The notes: a model not told the origin generated them from the sequence alone. A DNA stretch of 64,000 nt from Tropicibacter sp. Alg240-R139 (GCF_900537075.1 NZ_UNRA01000005.1:186001-250000), one strand, 5' to 3'. Numbered from the stretch's first letter, positions 27,269-37,340 are shown. Program-made: numbers and translations.

Positions 27269-29142
27269 GCCGATTTGACCCGCTTTGTCCTTCGCAAGTG
27301 CGCAAATAACAGAGCCATAGCGGCCGGCGTCATCCCTTCAACGCGCCCAGCTTGGGCAAGATTTTCTGGTTTGAGTTTCACCAGCTTCTGTTTCAACTCA
27401 TTTGACAGACCATCAAGCCTATCATATGGAAAATTCTCGGGAATCGTTGTATTTTCGTCTTTTTTTAGAGCTTCAATTTCGTTCTTTTGACGCGCGATAT
27501 AATTGGCGTACAACGCATCACGTTCAACCTGCCGTTGGATATTCAATTCGACATCAGCCAACTCGGGAATCAGAACTTGAATGTCGGAAAAACTCACCTC
27601 AGGAAAAGCGAGAACCGCCATCCCGCTGCGCTTATTACCATCCTGGTTTACCGCAATTCCGCTGTCCTTCAACTGTTTAGGTGTGAACACTTCGTTGGTT
27701 AAAGCTGTTGTTGCTTCTTTCAGTGCATCCATTTTTGCACTAAAAACCGACTTTCGAGTTTTTCCAACGCAGCCAAGTTCAATGCCAAGTCCGGTAAGTC
27801 TTTGGTCTGCATTGTCCGCTCGAAGTGACAGTCGAAATTCTGCACGCGAAGTAAACATTCGGTAAGGCTCTGCTACACCCCGTGTAGTAAGGTCATCTAT
27901 CATGACCCCGATATAGCTGTTTGCGCGGCTAAACTGAATAGGCCTCTTCCCATCCGCAGACAAAGCGGCGTTTAGCCCTGCAACCATACCTTGAGCTGCA
28001 GCTTCTTCGTATCCAGTAGTACCGTTGATCTGACCCGCCAGATACAGGTTTTTCATAGTCCTTAGCATCAATTGAGAATTTAGTGACCTTGGATCGACGT
28101 AGTCATATTCAATCGCATAGCCCAGTTGCAGAATTTCAGCTCTCTCTAATCCAGCGATAGAACGGACATAATTTTCCTGCACATCTTTGGGTAACGATGT
28201 CGAGATTCCATTTGGATAAACTGTATGGTCATTTGCACCTTCCGGCTCCAGAAATATCTGATGGGATGTCTTTTCTGAAAATCGGACGATCTTGTCTTCT
28301 ATCGAAGGACAGTATCGTGGCCCCACTCCATCAATATGCCCACCGTACATAGCGGACTGATCCAAGTTTTTCCTAATGATGTCATGTGTTTTTTCATTGG
28401 TATGTGTAATCGCGCAAGAGACTTGAGGAGCAGTAACTTTTGACGACAGAAAAGAGAATAGAGTTGGCTCGTCGTCACCCTCTTGGCGCTCCAGGTTGCT
28501 CCAGTCGATTGTCCGCCCATCCAATCTAGGTGGTGTTCCTGTTTTTAGGCGGCCTATCTCAAGACCCATATCCTGAATGCGCTCCGCCAACTTGACTGAC
28601 GGACGATCCCCCATTCGTCCACCTGGACGTGATACGTCGCCAATATGAACAACACCTCGTAGAAATGTACCCGACGTTAGAATGACGGAATGTGCTGTAA
28701 CCCGGCTTCCGTCGGCAAGAATGACGCCTGACGCTCTGTGATCTTCAGTAATTATGTCAACAACTTCACCGAAAACAAGATCGAGGTTTTCCTGTAATTC
28801 GGTAATTTCGAGCATCTTCCGACGATAGATTCCACGATCAGCTTGGGCTCTGGGCCCTTGAACGGCTGGGCCCTTACGACGATTCAGGAGTCTGAACTGA
28901 ATACCCGCCAGATCGGCAACCCGACCCATTACGCCATCCAGCGCATCTATCTCTCGAACAAGATGTCCTTTTCCCAACCCGCCAATTGCGGGGTTGCATG
29001 ACATAACCCCGATATCGCTTTGTGACAATGTAATGAGGGCAGTTCGTGCGCCCATACGTGCGGAGGCATGCGCAGCTTCGGTGCCCGCGTGCCCTGCCCC
29101 AATCACCACTACATCAAAGTCAAAATGTTTCACGTGAAACAC
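27265..29142 (-). CDS. mnmG: tRNA uridine 5-carboxymethylaminomethyl modification enzyme MnmG
   Basis: 625 residues. With MnmE it installs the cmnm5 group at tRNA wobble uridine 34, using FAD and methylene-tetrahydrofolate. The FAD-binding motif [10 protein letters not shown] is at residues 16-25, and [22 protein letters not shown] and [18 protein letters not shown] are GidA signatures. The first codons, MFHVKH, are encoded by a parS palindrome. Three bases separate it from mnmE upstream; its stop overlaps rsmG. One transcript mnmE-mnmG-rsmG-parA-parB is likely. Confidence 0.97.
   Translation of the reverse strand: MFHVKHFDFDVVVIGAGHAGTEAAHASARMGARTALITLSQSDIGVMSCNPAIGGLGKGHLVREIDALDGVMGRVADLAGIQFRLLNRRKGPAVQGPRAQADRGIYRRKMLEITELQENLDLVFGEVVDIITEDHRASGVILADGSRVTAHSVILTSGTFLRGVVHIGDVSRPGGRMGDRPSVKLAERIQDMGLEIGRLKTGTPPRLDGRTIDWSNLERQEGDDEPTLFSFLSSKVTAPQVSCAITHTNEKTHDIIRKNLDQSAMYGGHIDGVGPRYCPSIEDKIVRFSEKTSHQIFLEPEGANDHTVYPNGISTSLPKDVQENYVRSIAGLERAEILQLGYAIEYDYVDPRSLNSQLMLRTMKNLYLAGQINGTTGYEEAAAQGMVAGLNAALSADGKRPIQFSRANSYIGVMIDDLTTRGVAEPYRMFTSRAEFRLSLRADNADQRLTGLGIELGCVGKTRKSVFSAKMDALKEATTALTNEVFTPKQLKDSGIAVNQDGNKRSGMAVLAFPEVSFSDIQVLIPELADVELNIQRQVERDALYANYIARQKNEIEALKKDENTTIPENFPYDRLDGLSNELKQKLVKLKPENLAQAGRVEGMTPAAMALLFAHLRRTKRVKSA
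29126..29141. other. parS site at the mnmG start codon
   Basis: A third exact TGTTTCACGTGAAACA, spanning the first codons of mnmG (MFHVKH). It is about 3.2 kb from the predicted origin and is the closest of the three to it. Confidence 0.95.
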
Positions 29143-29145
29143 TCC

Positions 29146-30435
29146 CTACTTACCTAGGCAGAAACTGGCGAAAATTTCATCCAGCAAATTCTCAACGTCA
29201 ATTCGACCCACCAAAGATTCCAGAGCACGGATCGCTGTCCGAATTTCTTCCGCCCCGATATCATATCGATCTTCTCCGAACGAGAGAATGGTCTTAGCTT
29301 CGAATAACGCTTGTTGCGCAACTTGCATTGCATCCCTATGCCTTTCTCGGGTTGCAATTCCTGCACTAGCGCTTGTTTGAAGAAGTCGCTCGGAAATCCG
29401 CCCGACAAGTTGATCGATACCCTTGCCGCTTTGACCCGAGACTGCGACAATACCTTCAGGACGCAAATCGCCTTTGGATAAAACAACAATATCCTGCGCT
29501 TTGGGTTCGAATTCGGGGCTATCGTCTTGATTTTCCAACAGGAATACCCGAAGGTCGGCCGCCATCGCGCGCTTGCGTGCTAAAGCGATTCCAATGTTTT
29601 CCACCGCATCTACGGTTTCCCGAATGCCAGCTGTGTCCAATAGAGTCACCGGTAAACCAGCCAGGTCCATACGTACTTCAATCACGTCTCGGGTGGTACC
29701 GGCAAAATCCGAAGTGATGGCTGCATCCCGCCCTGCCAAAGAATTCAGCAAAGTTGATTTACCAACGTTAGGTCGACCGATGATTGCAACCTCGAATCCA
29801 GTGCGGATCCTCTCGGCGATACGTACGCCTGAGATTTGCCGAGATAGATCTGTCGTTACACCATCCAATAGATCATTCACTTCGGGTGTGACATCTGTCG
29901 GGACATCTTCGTCTGCAAAATCTATAACAGCCTCAAGCAGAGATGCGGCGCGGATCAGATCACGGCGCCAGCGTTCGGCTAGATTTCCCAACTCACCTTT
30001 CAAGATGTTTTGCGCCTGACGCCGCTGAGCTTCGGTCTCTGCATCAATCAGATCGGCAAGTCCTTCAACCTGGGCCAAATCCATCTTGCCATTTTCCAAA
30101 GCCCGTCGCGTAAACTCTCCTGGTTCGGCCATTCGAGCATCTTTTTGTTCGGCCAAAGCCGACATAACGGAACTCACAACGGCGACACTACCATGAACTT
30201 GCAGCTCTACGACATTTTCTCCAGTGAAACTTGCAGGGCCTTGAAATGTCAGAACCAAAGCCTCGTCCAAGCGTTCTCCAGCTGAATTCCGCAATGTTCG
30301 CAGGCACATACCCCGTTTTGGTAACGCTTTTTCCACCAGGGATTGCGCAACGTCGTAAGATCCGCGACCCGAGATTCGGATCACGGAAACGCCCGCTTTG
30401 CCGGGGGCACTGGCCAAGGCAAAGATCGTATCCAT
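29146..30435 (-). CDS. mnmE: tRNA modification GTPase MnmE
   Basis: 429 residues, slightly shorter than the roughly 450 of E. coli MnmE. The N-terminal formyl-THF-binding domain starts [23 protein letters not shown]. The G domain is inserted in the helical domain, with P-loop GRPNVGKST near residue 220 and DTAGIRE. The protein ends FCLGK, the C-terminal motif whose cysteine is catalytic (CxGK). Partner of MnmG, which starts three bases downstream. Confidence 0.96.
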   Translation of the reverse strand: MDTIFALASAPGKAGVSVIRISGRGSYDVAQSLVEKALPKRGMCLRTLRNSAGERLDEALVLTFQGPASFTGENVVELQVHGSVAVVSSVMSALAEQKDARMAEPGEFTRRALENGKMDLAQVEGLADLIDAETEAQRRQAQNILKGELGNLAERWRRDLIRAASLLEAVIDFADEDVPTDVTPEVNDLLDGVTTDLSRQISGVRIAERIRTGFEVAIIGRPNVGKSTLLNSLAGRDAAITSDFAGTTRDVIEVRMDLAGLPVTLLDTAGIRETVDAVENIGIALARKRAMAADLRVFLLENQDDSPEFEPKAQDIVVLSKGDLRPEGIVAVSGQSGKGIDQLVGRISERLLQTSASAGIATRERHRDAMQVAQQALFEAKTILSFGEDRYDIGAEEIRTAIRALESLVGRIDVENLLDEIFASFCLGK

Positions 30436-30465
30436 TCCAGTGGCCTCGCTATTTAGACCCGTTTG

Positions 30466-31737
30466 TTAGGTGTTCATGGAGTCGAAGAATTCGCCATTTG
30501 TCTTGGTCTGTTTCAACTTAGACAATAGGAATTCAATCGCGTCCGTTGTGCCCATCGGGTTCAGAATACGGCGCAGAACAAAAGTCTTCTGCAGGTCAAT
30601 TTTGTCGACCAACAGATCTTCTTTCCGGGTGCCAGACTTGAGGATGTCGATGGCCGGGAACACGCGCTTGTCTGCAATTTTACGATCCAGAACGATTTCC
30701 GAGTTACCCGTACCTTTGAATTCCTCAAAGATAACTTCGTCCATCCGGCTGCCTGTGTCGATCAGTGCGGTTGCAATGATCGTTAGCGAACCACCCTCTT
30801 CGATGTTCCGAGCAGCACCAAAGAACCGCTTTGGACGCTGCAGTGCATTCGCATCGACACCACCTGTAAGCACCTTACCCGATGAAGGCACCACAGTGTT
30901 GAAAGCCCTACCGAGTCTTGTGATTGAGTCGAGAAGAATAACAACATCTCGTTTATGCTCGACCAGGCGCTTCGCTTTTTCGATCACCATCTCGGAGACG
31001 GCCACGTGACGCGTTGCAGGTTCATCAAAGGTAGACGACACAACCTCCCCCTTAACCGAGCGCTGCATGTCAGTTACTTCTTCAGGGCGTTCGTCGATCA
31101 GCAATACAATCAAATAGCACTCGGGGTGGTTCTTTTCGATCGAGTTGGCGATGTTCTGCAAGATCACGGTTTTACCGGTCCGCGGCGGCGCCACGATAAG
31201 CGAACGCTGCCCTTTACCGATCGGCGACACCAGATCGATGACACGAGCGGAACGGTCCTTGATGGTCGGATCTTCGACTTCCATCTTCAGACGCTCATCC
31301 GGGTAAAGCGGCGTCAGGTTGTCGAATGCGATCTTGTGCTTGGCTTTTTCCGGGTCTTCAAAGTTGATCGTGGTGACATTGGTCAGCGCAAAATAGCGCT
31401 CGTTGTCGAGCGGCGCCTTCATCACACCATCAATGGTGTCACCCGTACGCAGGCTGTGTTGGCGGATCATCTCGGGCGAGACATAGATGTCATCGGGGCC
31501 CGGCAGATAGTTCGCCTCAGGAGAGCGCAAAAAGCCAAAACCATCTTGCAGTACCTCGAGCACACCATCGCCTGAAATTTCCCACCCCTCATCCGCGCGT
31601 TCGCGCAGGATTTGGAACATCATTTCGCCCTTGCGCATCGTCGATGCGTTTTCGATCTCGAGCTCTTCGGCCATCGACAGCAGGTCTTTAGGGCTCTTGG
31701 CCTTGAGATAGGCAAGCGACAGGGATTCAGCAGACAT
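30466..31737 (-). CDS. rho: Transcription termination factor Rho
   Basis: 423 residues, the normal length. An RNA-dependent helicase hexamer that ends transcription. The N-terminal RNA-binding domain has [25 protein letters not shown] (cold-shock-like fold). The Walker A is in APPRTGKTV, and [14 protein letters not shown] and [15 protein letters not shown] are family signatures. The frame is open 84 bases upstream, but the ATG at 31737 ([11 protein letters not shown]) matches the family start. Lies between mnmE and hemJ, all leftward. Confidence 0.96.
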   Translation of the reverse strand: MSAESLSLAYLKAKSPKDLLSMAEELEIENASTMRKGEMMFQILRERADEGWEISGDGVLEVLQDGFGFLRSPEANYLPGPDDIYVSPEMIRQHSLRTGDTIDGVMKAPLDNERYFALTNVTTINFEDPEKAKHKIAFDNLTPLYPDERLKMEVEDPTIKDRSARVIDLVSPIGKGQRSLIVAPPRTGKTVILQNIANSIEKNHPECYLIVLLIDERPEEVTDMQRSVKGEVVSSTFDEPATRHVAVSEMVIEKAKRLVEHKRDVVILLDSITRLGRAFNTVVPSSGKVLTGGVDANALQRPKRFFGAARNIEEGGSLTIIATALIDTGSRMDEVIFEEFKGTGNSEIVLDRKIADKRVFPAIDILKSGTRKEDLLVDKIDLQKTFVLRRILNPMGTTDAIEFLLSKLKQTKTNGEFFDSMNT

Positions 31738-31859
31738 GATCAAACACCCTTTGACCGCGAGCGCGCGGCGTGGATTGAATATGGATTCGGAAGACACGTA
31801 ACCCGGACGGGTCAGTTGCACCCTACATAGGTACGTAAGCAGATGAAGTCAAACAGCCC

Positions 31860-32309
31860 TCAGAACTTCAAAATGACTGATAAGACAATGACCACCATCA
31901 AAACGGTCGGAACCTCATTCATGAGGCGGTAGGTGCGCCCTGAGAGGGTATTAGTCCCCTCTTCCAGATTACGATGCTGGCTGAGCAACCAATGATGGAA
32001 CCAGGTCATAGCCAAAACTGACGCGCCCTTGGTCCAGGGCCAGATCCATGACCAGTCGACGATCCCCGGCGTAAACACCATGATCAGGCCGCAGACCCAG
32101 GTCACGATCATCGCCGGTCGCATGATGATCTTCAAAAGCTTTTCTTGCATCATCAGAAAGATTTCTGGAGCGCCCTGAACTTTCTTAGCCTGTTCGACAT
32201 GATGCACAAACAAACGGGGAAGATAGAAGAGGCCTGCCATCCACGAGATGACTGCCATGATGTGCAGTGATTTGACCCATGGGTAAATCGTGAACAGGAA
32301 TTCGGTCAT
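31860..32309 (-). CDS. hemJ: Protoporphyrinogen IX oxidase HemJ
   Basis: 149 residues, four membrane helices. HemJ converts protoporphyrinogen IX to protoporphyrin IX in the inner membrane in organisms lacking HemG/HemY. His16 (KSLHIMAVISWMAGLFYLPR), a proposed heme ligand, and the LFVHH segment are present, as is the second conserved block MRPAMIVTWVCGL. It is the last leftward gene before the predicted replication origin. Confidence 0.92.
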   Translation of the reverse strand: MTEFLFTIYPWVKSLHIMAVISWMAGLFYLPRLFVHHVEQAKKVQGAPEIFLMMQEKLLKIIMRPAMIVTWVCGLIMVFTPGIVDWSWIWPWTKGASVLAMTWFHHWLLSQHRNLEEGTNTLSGRTYRLMNEVPTVLMVVIVLSVILKF

Positions 32310-32395
32310 AGGCGTCTCGCGGAAGGGGTTCGGGCATACCTAATAAAAAAGAAAGAAAGAAAAAAGATTGATGGTTTAGTAGGTCGCCCAAAATC

Positions 32396-32404
32396 CGTGG
32401 ATAA
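32396..32404 (-). promoter_or_regulatory. DnaA box (8 of 9)
   Basis: Reads TTATCCACG on the minus strand, one mismatch from TTATCCACA. Left part of the predicted origin, close to the AT-rich stretch. Confidence 0.65.
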
Positions 32405-32526
32405 GTGATCTGTCCTGCGAGTTTTCCCCATGTGAAGAACGTGAAAACGACAGAGGCGGTTTCTTTCCACATGTCATTTTAAATACTGATGTTCAATCAC
32501 TTAGGTTGGTAATAAACTGATTAACC

Positions 32527-32535
32527 TGGGGATAA
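32527..32535 (-). promoter_or_regulatory. DnaA box (8 of 9)
   Basis: Reads TTATCCCCA on the minus strand, one mismatch from TTATCCACA. Middle of the predicted origin. Confidence 0.6.
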
Positions 32536-32707
32536 GTTTCAGGGTAAGTTGGGATCAACAAGTTTTCCACGAGATCAGATTTATCCTTGTCCTGAAAGGA
32601 TACAGTTGGAACGAATCAGAGATGTTTTCGGTGAAATCCCCGGGGTTGCGTGGCAAGCGGAAAGTCATACAAACCGTTCGAGAACACTCAAAGACTAGTC
32701 CAAGGGG

Positions 32708-32716
32708 TTATCCACA
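32708..32716 (+). promoter_or_regulatory. DnaA box, perfect
   Basis: Exact TTATCCACA, placed between the ribosome site (AAGGGG) and the ATG of maf, its last base being the A of the start codon. DnaA bound here could also affect maf transcription; that is inference. Confidence 0.8.
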
Positions 32717-33315
32717 TGACTGTCCCCATCGTCCTCGCATCTGGCTCTACCATCCGGGCGCAGCTGCTACGCAATGCCAATGTCCCGTTTGAGATCAATG
32801 TGCCTCGGGTTGATGAAGATACTGTTAAAAATGCACTGATTGCAGAAGAGGCCCCACCACGGGATATCGCTGACGCCCTAGCGGAGCTCAAAGCACGTAA
32901 GATCAGCCTGAAGACGCCGGGCGCGATGGTTCTGGGCTGTGATCAGGTTTTGGACTTTCAAGGTCGGCTGTTGTCCAAGCCGACCACGCCCCAGGATGCA
33001 TTTGATCAGCTCACGGCAATGCGGGGCCAACGCCACATGTTGTTGTCGGCCGCAGTCATTTATGAAAACGGCGAACCGATCTGGCGCCATGTGGGTCAGG
33101 TGCGATTGCGGATGCGGGTCAGTTCGGATGCCTATCTTAAATCCTACGTCGAACGGAACTGGGACAGCATCCGCCATGCGGTTGGGGCCTACAAACTCGA
33201 AGAAGAAGGTGTACGCTTGTTCACAAGCATTGACGGAGACTATTTTAACGTTTTGGGTATGCCCTTGTTAGAGCTGCTCAATTTCCTGACGTTGCGGGGG
33301 GTGATCGAACAATGA
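32716..33315 (+). CDS. maf: Maf-like nucleoside triphosphate pyrophosphatase
   Basis: 199 residues. Maf proteins hydrolyse non-canonical or modified nucleotides and are linked to septum inhibition. [14 protein letters not shown] near the N terminus is the LASxSxxR phosphate-binding motif, and the catalytic [10 protein letters not shown] carries the aspartate. The YAVG-like motif is replaced by [12 protein letters not shown]. The ATG at 32716 is chosen over 66 bases of extra open frame because AAGGGG lies eight bases upstream. First rightward gene from oriC, overlapping aroE by four bases. Confidence 0.93.
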   Translation: MTVPIVLASGSTIRAQLLRNANVPFEINVPRVDEDTVKNALIAEEAPPRDIADALAELKARKISLKTPGAMVLGCDQVLDFQGRLLSKPTTPQDAFDQLTAMRGQRHMLLSAAVIYENGEPIWRHVGQVRLRMRVSSDAYLKSYVERNWDSIRHAVGAYKLEEEGVRLFTSIDGDYFNVLGMPLLELLNFLTLRGVIEQ

Positions 33316-34145
33316 CGAACACACGAATTCCTTTGGCCGGGGTGATCGGACATCCGATAGCGCATTCCAAATCTCCTCGATTACACGGGCATTGGCTGAA
33401 AACCTATGGCATCGCCGGGCATTACACCCCTATGGACGTCGCACCCCAAGATCTGGAAACGGTTCTGCGCACCTTGCCAAAGGCTGGCTTTGTGGGTGTC
33501 AACGTTACGGTTCCGCACAAAGAGGCAGTGATGGCCATCGCTGACCAGATTACGGATCGCGCGACGCTGATTGGGGCGGCAAACACATTGATCTTCCGCG
33601 AGGACGGTAAGATTCACGCCGATAACACCGATGGCTATGGATTCATGGAAAACCTGCACAGCGGCGCGCCTGATTGGGATCCTAAATCTGGGCCCGCTTT
33701 GGTGCTTGGTGCCGGTGGCGCATCCCGCGCAGTTATCTCGGCCCTGCTTGAAGCGGGCGTGCCCGAGATCTTTTTGTCAAACCGCACCCGTGTCCGCGCC
33801 GATAAACTGCGCGATGATTTTGGCAAGCGGGTGCGGGTGATCGATTGGGTGCAGGCCGGCAATGTGGTCGAAGACGCTGATCTGGTGGTGAACACAACCT
33901 CGCTTGGAATGGTTGGCAATTCCGATCTGCGCGTCCCGATGGATGGGCTTAAGAAGACAGCAGTAGTTACTGATCTTGTTTATGCGCCGCTCAAAACCCG
34001 GCTGCTGCAGACGGCAGAAGAGGCGGGTTGCACCACTGTCGACGGTTTGGGCATGTTGCTCCATCAAGCGGTTCCTGGTTTTGAACGGTGGTTTGGCGAA
34101 CGGCCCAAGGTCGACAGCGCCACACGCGCGGCGGCCCTGCGATGA
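33312..34145 (+). CDS. aroE: Shikimate dehydrogenase
   Basis: 277 residues. NADP-dependent reduction of 3-dehydroshikimate in aromatic amino acid synthesis. The shikimate-binding HSKSPRLH is at 18-25, the catalytic pair is Lys70 (NVTVPHK) and Asp107 (DNTDGYG), and the nucleotide-binding [10 protein letters not shown] follows. Overlaps maf by four bases and coaE by four bases, so the maf-aroE-coaE-dnaQ run is tightly coupled. Confidence 0.96.
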   Translation: MTNTRIPLAGVIGHPIAHSKSPRLHGHWLKTYGIAGHYTPMDVAPQDLETVLRTLPKAGFVGVNVTVPHKEAVMAIADQITDRATLIGAANTLIFREDGKIHADNTDGYGFMENLHSGAPDWDPKSGPALVLGAGGASRAVISALLEAGVPEIFLSNRTRVRADKLRDDFGKRVRVIDWVQAGNVVEDADLVVNTTSLGMVGNSDLRVPMDGLKKTAVVTDLVYAPLKTRLLQTAEEAGCTTVDGLGMLLHQAVPGFERWFGERPKVDSATRAAALR

Positions 34146-34735
34146 GCTTTCTTCTGGGGCTGACCGGCTCTATCGGGATGGGCAAAAGCACGACGGCACA
34201 GCTGTTTGCAGAAATGGGCTGTGCCGTTTGGGATGCGGATGCGGCAGTTCACAGGCTTTATGCGCCCGGCGGCGCAGCGGTCGAACCGATGCAGGCGGCA
34301 TTTCCGGACGCTATTGTGGACGGTGCGGTTATCCGCGATGCGCTGCGTCAGGTCATTCAGGCTGATCCAACCGCGTTGAAGCAGATCGAACAGATCGTGC
34401 ATCCACTGGTTGGGCAGGATCGCGAACAGTTTAAGGCCGACACGGATGCTGACATTCTGGTATTCGATGTGCCGTTGATGTTTGAAACAGGTGGCAATGC
34501 CGCAATGGATGCGGTGGCTTGTGTCTCGGTTCCGGCCGAGGTTCAACAAGAGCGCGTGATGGCACGTGGTACGATGACGTTGGAGCAATTCCAGCAGATT
34601 CGCTCCAAGCAGATGCCGAACGATGAAAAATGTGAGCGGTCCGATTTTGTGATCCTGACCGACACGCTGGACCACGCGCGCCAACAGGTGCAGGCTGTGG
34701 TGGATCAGATCAGAGCAGGGCTAAGCGATGCGTGA
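34142..34735 (+). CDS. coaE: Dephospho-CoA kinase
   Basis: 197 residues. Last step of CoA synthesis. The P-loop GLTGSIGMGKST is at residues 6-17, and DADAAVHRLYAPGGAAV and VFDVPLMFETG are CoaE features. The frame is open 54 bases upstream, but the ATG at 34142 overlaps the aroE stop (ATGA) and starts directly before the P-loop strand. It overlaps dnaQ by eight bases. Confidence 0.95.
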   Translation: MSFLLGLTGSIGMGKSTTAQLFAEMGCAVWDADAAVHRLYAPGGAAVEPMQAAFPDAIVDGAVIRDALRQVIQADPTALKQIEQIVHPLVGQDREQFKADTDADILVFDVPLMFETGGNAAMDAVACVSVPAEVQQERVMARGTMTLEQFQQIRSKQMPNDEKCERSDFVILTDTLDHARQQVQAVVDQIRAGLSDA

Positions 34736-35453
34736 AATCGTTCTGGATACGGAAACCACTGGGTTTGATCCCGAAAGCGGCGACCGGATTGTTGAAATCG
34801 GTGCAATTGAACTGTGGAACCACTTGGCAACTGGCGAAACGTATCACCAATACATCAACCCCGAACGCTCTATGCCGCTTGAGGCGTTTGGTGTTCATGG
34901 GATTGGTCCCGACCTGTTGGAATCGCCACAACAGCCCGGCCCAGGTGCTGTGACGCTGCGCGACAAACCAGTGTTTGCCAAGGTTGGTCAGGCCTTTCGT
35001 GATTTTATTGGCGATTCCAAGTTGGTGATCCACAACGCGGCCTTTGACATCAAGTTCCTGAACGCTGAACTGCGTTGGATGGGCTTGCCGGAAATCCCAT
35101 GGGAACAGGCGCTGGACACACTGGCCATCGCGCGCAAAAAATTCCCCGGCTCGCCGGCCTCGCTGGATGCACTGTGCCGACGCTTTGCCATCGACAACAC
35201 TTCACGAACGTTGCACGGCGCTTTGCTCGACTCCGAAATTCTGGCCGAAGTGTATCTGGAGCTAATTGGCGGCAAACAGCCCGACTTTGGCTTGTCTCAG
35301 ACGCAAGGTGGCGCTGGTGGCGCATCTGCAGACGACTGGCGCCCGACCGCACGTCCCAACCCCCTACCCGCGCGTGTCACGGAGAAAGAGCAAGAAGCCC
35401 ATCAGGCCTTTGTCGATAGTTTAGGGGATGATGCGATGTGGAAACGCGCCTGA
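34728..35453 (+). CDS. dnaQ: DNA polymerase III epsilon subunit (proofreading exonuclease)
   Basis: 241 residues. Supplies the 3'-5' proofreading exonuclease of the replicative polymerase. The DEDDh motifs are all visible: Exo I DTETTGFDP with GDRIVEIGAIE, Exo II VIHNAAFDIKFLN, and Exo III HGALLDSEIL with the catalytic histidine. The C-terminal tail (about 185-241) is the low-complexity region that contacts the polymerase subunit. Last gene of the rightward origin-proximal operon, facing secB. Confidence 0.94.
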   Translation: MREIVLDTETTGFDPESGDRIVEIGAIELWNHLATGETYHQYINPERSMPLEAFGVHGIGPDLLESPQQPGPGAVTLRDKPVFAKVGQAFRDFIGDSKLVIHNAAFDIKFLNAELRWMGLPEIPWEQALDTLAIARKKFPGSPASLDALCRRFAIDNTSRTLHGALLDSEILAEVYLELIGGKQPDFGLSQTQGGAGGASADDWRPTARPNPLPARVTEKEQEAHQAFVDSLGDDAMWKRA

Positions 35454-35472
35454 AGGTCGACCCCAGGCGCGT
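35444..35472. terminator. Hairpin between dnaQ and secB
   Basis: A perfect 9-bp stem, ACGCGCCTG (35444-35452) with CAGGCGCGT (35464-35472), straddling the dnaQ stop and 10 bases before the secB stop. No T tract follows on either strand, so termination is only suggested by position between converging genes. Confidence 0.4.
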
Positions 35473-35481
35473 AATCCGAAA

Positions 35482-35985
35482 TCAGGCGTCGGCCTGCTGT
35501 TCTTTTTGTGCGGCCTGTAGGCGGGCTAATTCGTTGCGATACAGCGCAACAAAGTCAATGGTGTCCAGGTTCAACGGCGGATAGCCACCATCGCGGGTCA
35601 CGTCGCTGACGATGCGGCGCAGGAACGGGAACAGCATGCGGGGGCATTCGATCAGCAGGAACGGATGCAATTGATCCTCGGCCACGCCTTCGACGTGGAA
35701 GATGCCGCAGTAATCAATCTCGAACACAAACAGGGTTTCACCCAGTTCCTTGGCCTTGGATTCGATGTTCAGTTTGATCGCCACTTCGTACTGGTGATCG
35801 GTTGAACGTTTCTTGGCGTCCAGGTTCACCTGAACGTTGACGTCCGGCTGAACGTCGCCCGATGCGCCCTTTTGGGCCATCACGTTTTCAAACGACAGAT
35901 CGCGGATGAACTGTCCCAGAACACGCATCTGAACTTGGGGGGGTTGCTGCTGTTGGTTGCCTTCGGCGGCGCCGTTTTCGGCCAT
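35482..35985 (-). CDS. secB: Protein-export chaperone SecB
   Basis: 167 residues. Tetrameric chaperone that holds precursor proteins unfolded and hands them to SecA. The core contains VQMRVLGQFIRDLSFENV, NLDAKKR and YCGIFHVEGV, then LLIECPRMLFPFLRRIVSDVTRDGG, all strongly conserved. Q-rich N-terminal (NQQQQPPQ) and A/Q-rich C-terminal ends are disordered extensions. Downstream of fxsA on the minus strand, with about 55 bases between them. Confidence 0.96.
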   Translation of the reverse strand: MAENGAAEGNQQQQPPQVQMRVLGQFIRDLSFENVMAQKGASGDVQPDVNVQVNLDAKKRSTDHQYEVAIKLNIESKAKELGETLFVFEIDYCGIFHVEGVAEDQLHPFLLIECPRMLFPFLRRIVSDVTRDGGYPPLNLDTIDFVALYRNELARLQAAQKEQQADA

Positions 35986-36041
35986 GGATTTGCTCCGTGA
36001 AAATCAAATTCGACACTGCTTAGCAGCTTGCCCTTATCACC

Positions 36042-36575
36042 TCAATGGCGGTCCGGCCCTTCGACCCAGCCCGATGGTTGGGCATTTGGGTCACGCGGTT
36101 TGCCGACCTCTTCGTATTCGCCATCAATGACGTCACCCGGGTTGCCAGCGTGGTGTGCGCCATGTCCGCGATCAAAGCCGGAATGCATGTTCTGAAACCG
36201 GGGGTCGGCGCCCATTTGAAAACTTGAGACAGTTACCTTGGACCGTAGATAGCGAAACACCCCAACCCGGACCCCAGGGACCAGCAGGGCAAAACCGATC
36301 GCGTCGGTGAAAAAACCGGGGGTCAGCAACAGCGCGCCCGAAAATAAGATCATTGCCCCATGCGCCAGTGGCTCGGTCGGGTCATCCAGATTGGAAAAGG
36401 CCCCCTGTAGCTGTCCCATCGCCATGCGACCTTGTGTCCGCACCAGCCAAGTGCCCAAAACCGCCGTAAGCACGACAATCGCAAGGGTTGGCCATAGCCC
36501 GATTAGGCCGCCTACTTGGATGAATAAGGCTATTTCGATGATCGGAACCAGCAAAAAGGCCAGAAACAGGTACAT
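36042..36575 (-). CDS. fxsA: FxsA family membrane protein
   Basis: 177 residues. Membrane segments are at about 1-22 (MYLFLAFLLVPIIEIALFIQVG), 26-46 and 80-105. The family motif GTWLVRTQGR and the MILFSGALLLTPGFFTDAIGF hairpin are present. FxsA in E. coli eases phage T7 exclusion by the F plasmid when overproduced, but its normal job is unknown. The C-terminal tail is soluble and His/Gly-rich. It precedes secB and is divergent from the Tim44-like gene across about 110 bases. Confidence 0.9.
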   Translation of the reverse strand: MYLFLAFLLVPIIEIALFIQVGGLIGLWPTLAIVVLTAVLGTWLVRTQGRMAMGQLQGAFSNLDDPTEPLAHGAMILFSGALLLTPGFFTDAIGFALLVPGVRVGVFRYLRSKVTVSSFQMGADPRFQNMHSGFDRGHGAHHAGNPGDVIDGEYEEVGKPRDPNAQPSGWVEGPDRH

Positions 36576-36683
36576 TTAGGTTATCCTTTCTCATAGGCTG
36601 AATGGTGGACTTGCACCGTACTGTCCCCTACATAGTGGCCTGAGGCCTTGCTTACAAAGCCTCTTGCCTGAAACGAGGAAGAA

Positions 36684-37340
36684 ATGAACTCACCCTTGAT
36701 CCAGCTTTTGGTATTGGCCGGCATCGCCGTTTTTCTCATTCTGCGTTTGCGCAGTGTCCTGGGTACGCGTGAAGGTTTTGAAAAACCCCCCGTGCCGCAA
36801 CAACCCAATGGTCGCGCGCAACGCGACTTTGAAGTGATCGAAGGCGGCCCGGACCGGGACATCACTGATCACGTTGCCGAAGATAGCCCGCAGGCGCAGG
36901 AATTGACCGCGATGAAGCGGATCGAGCCCGGTTTTTCGGTCACCGATTTTGTCCAGGGCTCGCGTGGCGCGTACGAGATGATTGTCATGGGGTTTGAACG
37001 CGGCGATCTGAATGACATCCAGCCTTTCCTGGCCGAAGATGTGTTCGACACTTTTGTCAGCGTCGTGTCCGACCGCGAGGACCAAGGCCTGAAGATCGAG
37101 GCGGAATTTGTCGGGGTGCGCGAGACTACGCTGGTGGATGCCAAGTTCGACAAAGACACACAACTGGCCGAGATTTCCATGCGATTTGTCGCTGAATTGA
37201 CGTCGGTTGTGCGTGACCGCGGCGGTGACATTATTGAGGGCAACGCCAATACCATCAAACGCCAAAAGGATACGTGGACGTTTGCCCGCACTATGGGCAC
37301 CGATGATCCGAACTGGCTGCTTGTCGCCACGGACGCATGA
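36684..37340 (+). CDS. Tim44-like (TimA) domain protein
   Basis: 218 residues. One N-terminal membrane anchor (SPLIQLLVLAGIAVFLILRL), then a linker and a Tim44/mL45-like domain from about residue 75 (GSRGAYEMIVMGFERGDL) to the end. The mitochondrial relative docks Hsp70 at the import channel; bacterial TimA is thought to act at the membrane, but its role is not settled. It overlaps mltA by four bases, and the conserved TimA-MltA-Smr order suggests a cell-envelope task. Confidence 0.88.
   Translation: MNSPLIQLLVLAGIAVFLILRLRSVLGTREGFEKPPVPQQPNGRAQRDFEVIEGGPDRDITDHVAEDSPQAQELTAMKRIEPGFSVTDFVQGSRGAYEMIVMGFERGDLNDIQPFLAEDVFDTFVSVVSDREDQGLKIEAEFVGVRETTLVDAKFDKDTQLAEISMRFVAELTSVVRDRGGDIIEGNANTIKRQKDTWTFARTMGTDDPNWLLVATDA

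Larger units (their letters stand above)
32310..32715. other. Predicted chromosomal replication origin (oriC)
   Basis: About 400 bases with no gene, between divergently oriented hemJ and maf. A purine-rich, AT-rich stretch (taataaaaaagaaagaaag at about 32341) lies at the left and could serve as an unwinding element. At least three good DnaA boxes are present: 32396-32404, 32527-32535 and 32708-32716. Weaker look-alikes occur at 32563-32571 and 32466-32474. Genes on both sides point away from it, and parAB/parS lie 3-7 kb to the left, as around alphaproteobacterial origins. dnaA itself is not nearby, which is normal for this group. Confidence 0.78.

Noticed and set aside
32310-32715. A small coding gene in the origin region (open frame on the minus strand to about 32472)
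   Set aside because: It is an upstream extension of sequence overlapping hemJ in another frame, lacks a ribosome site, and the stretch is better explained by DnaA boxes and AT-rich DNA.
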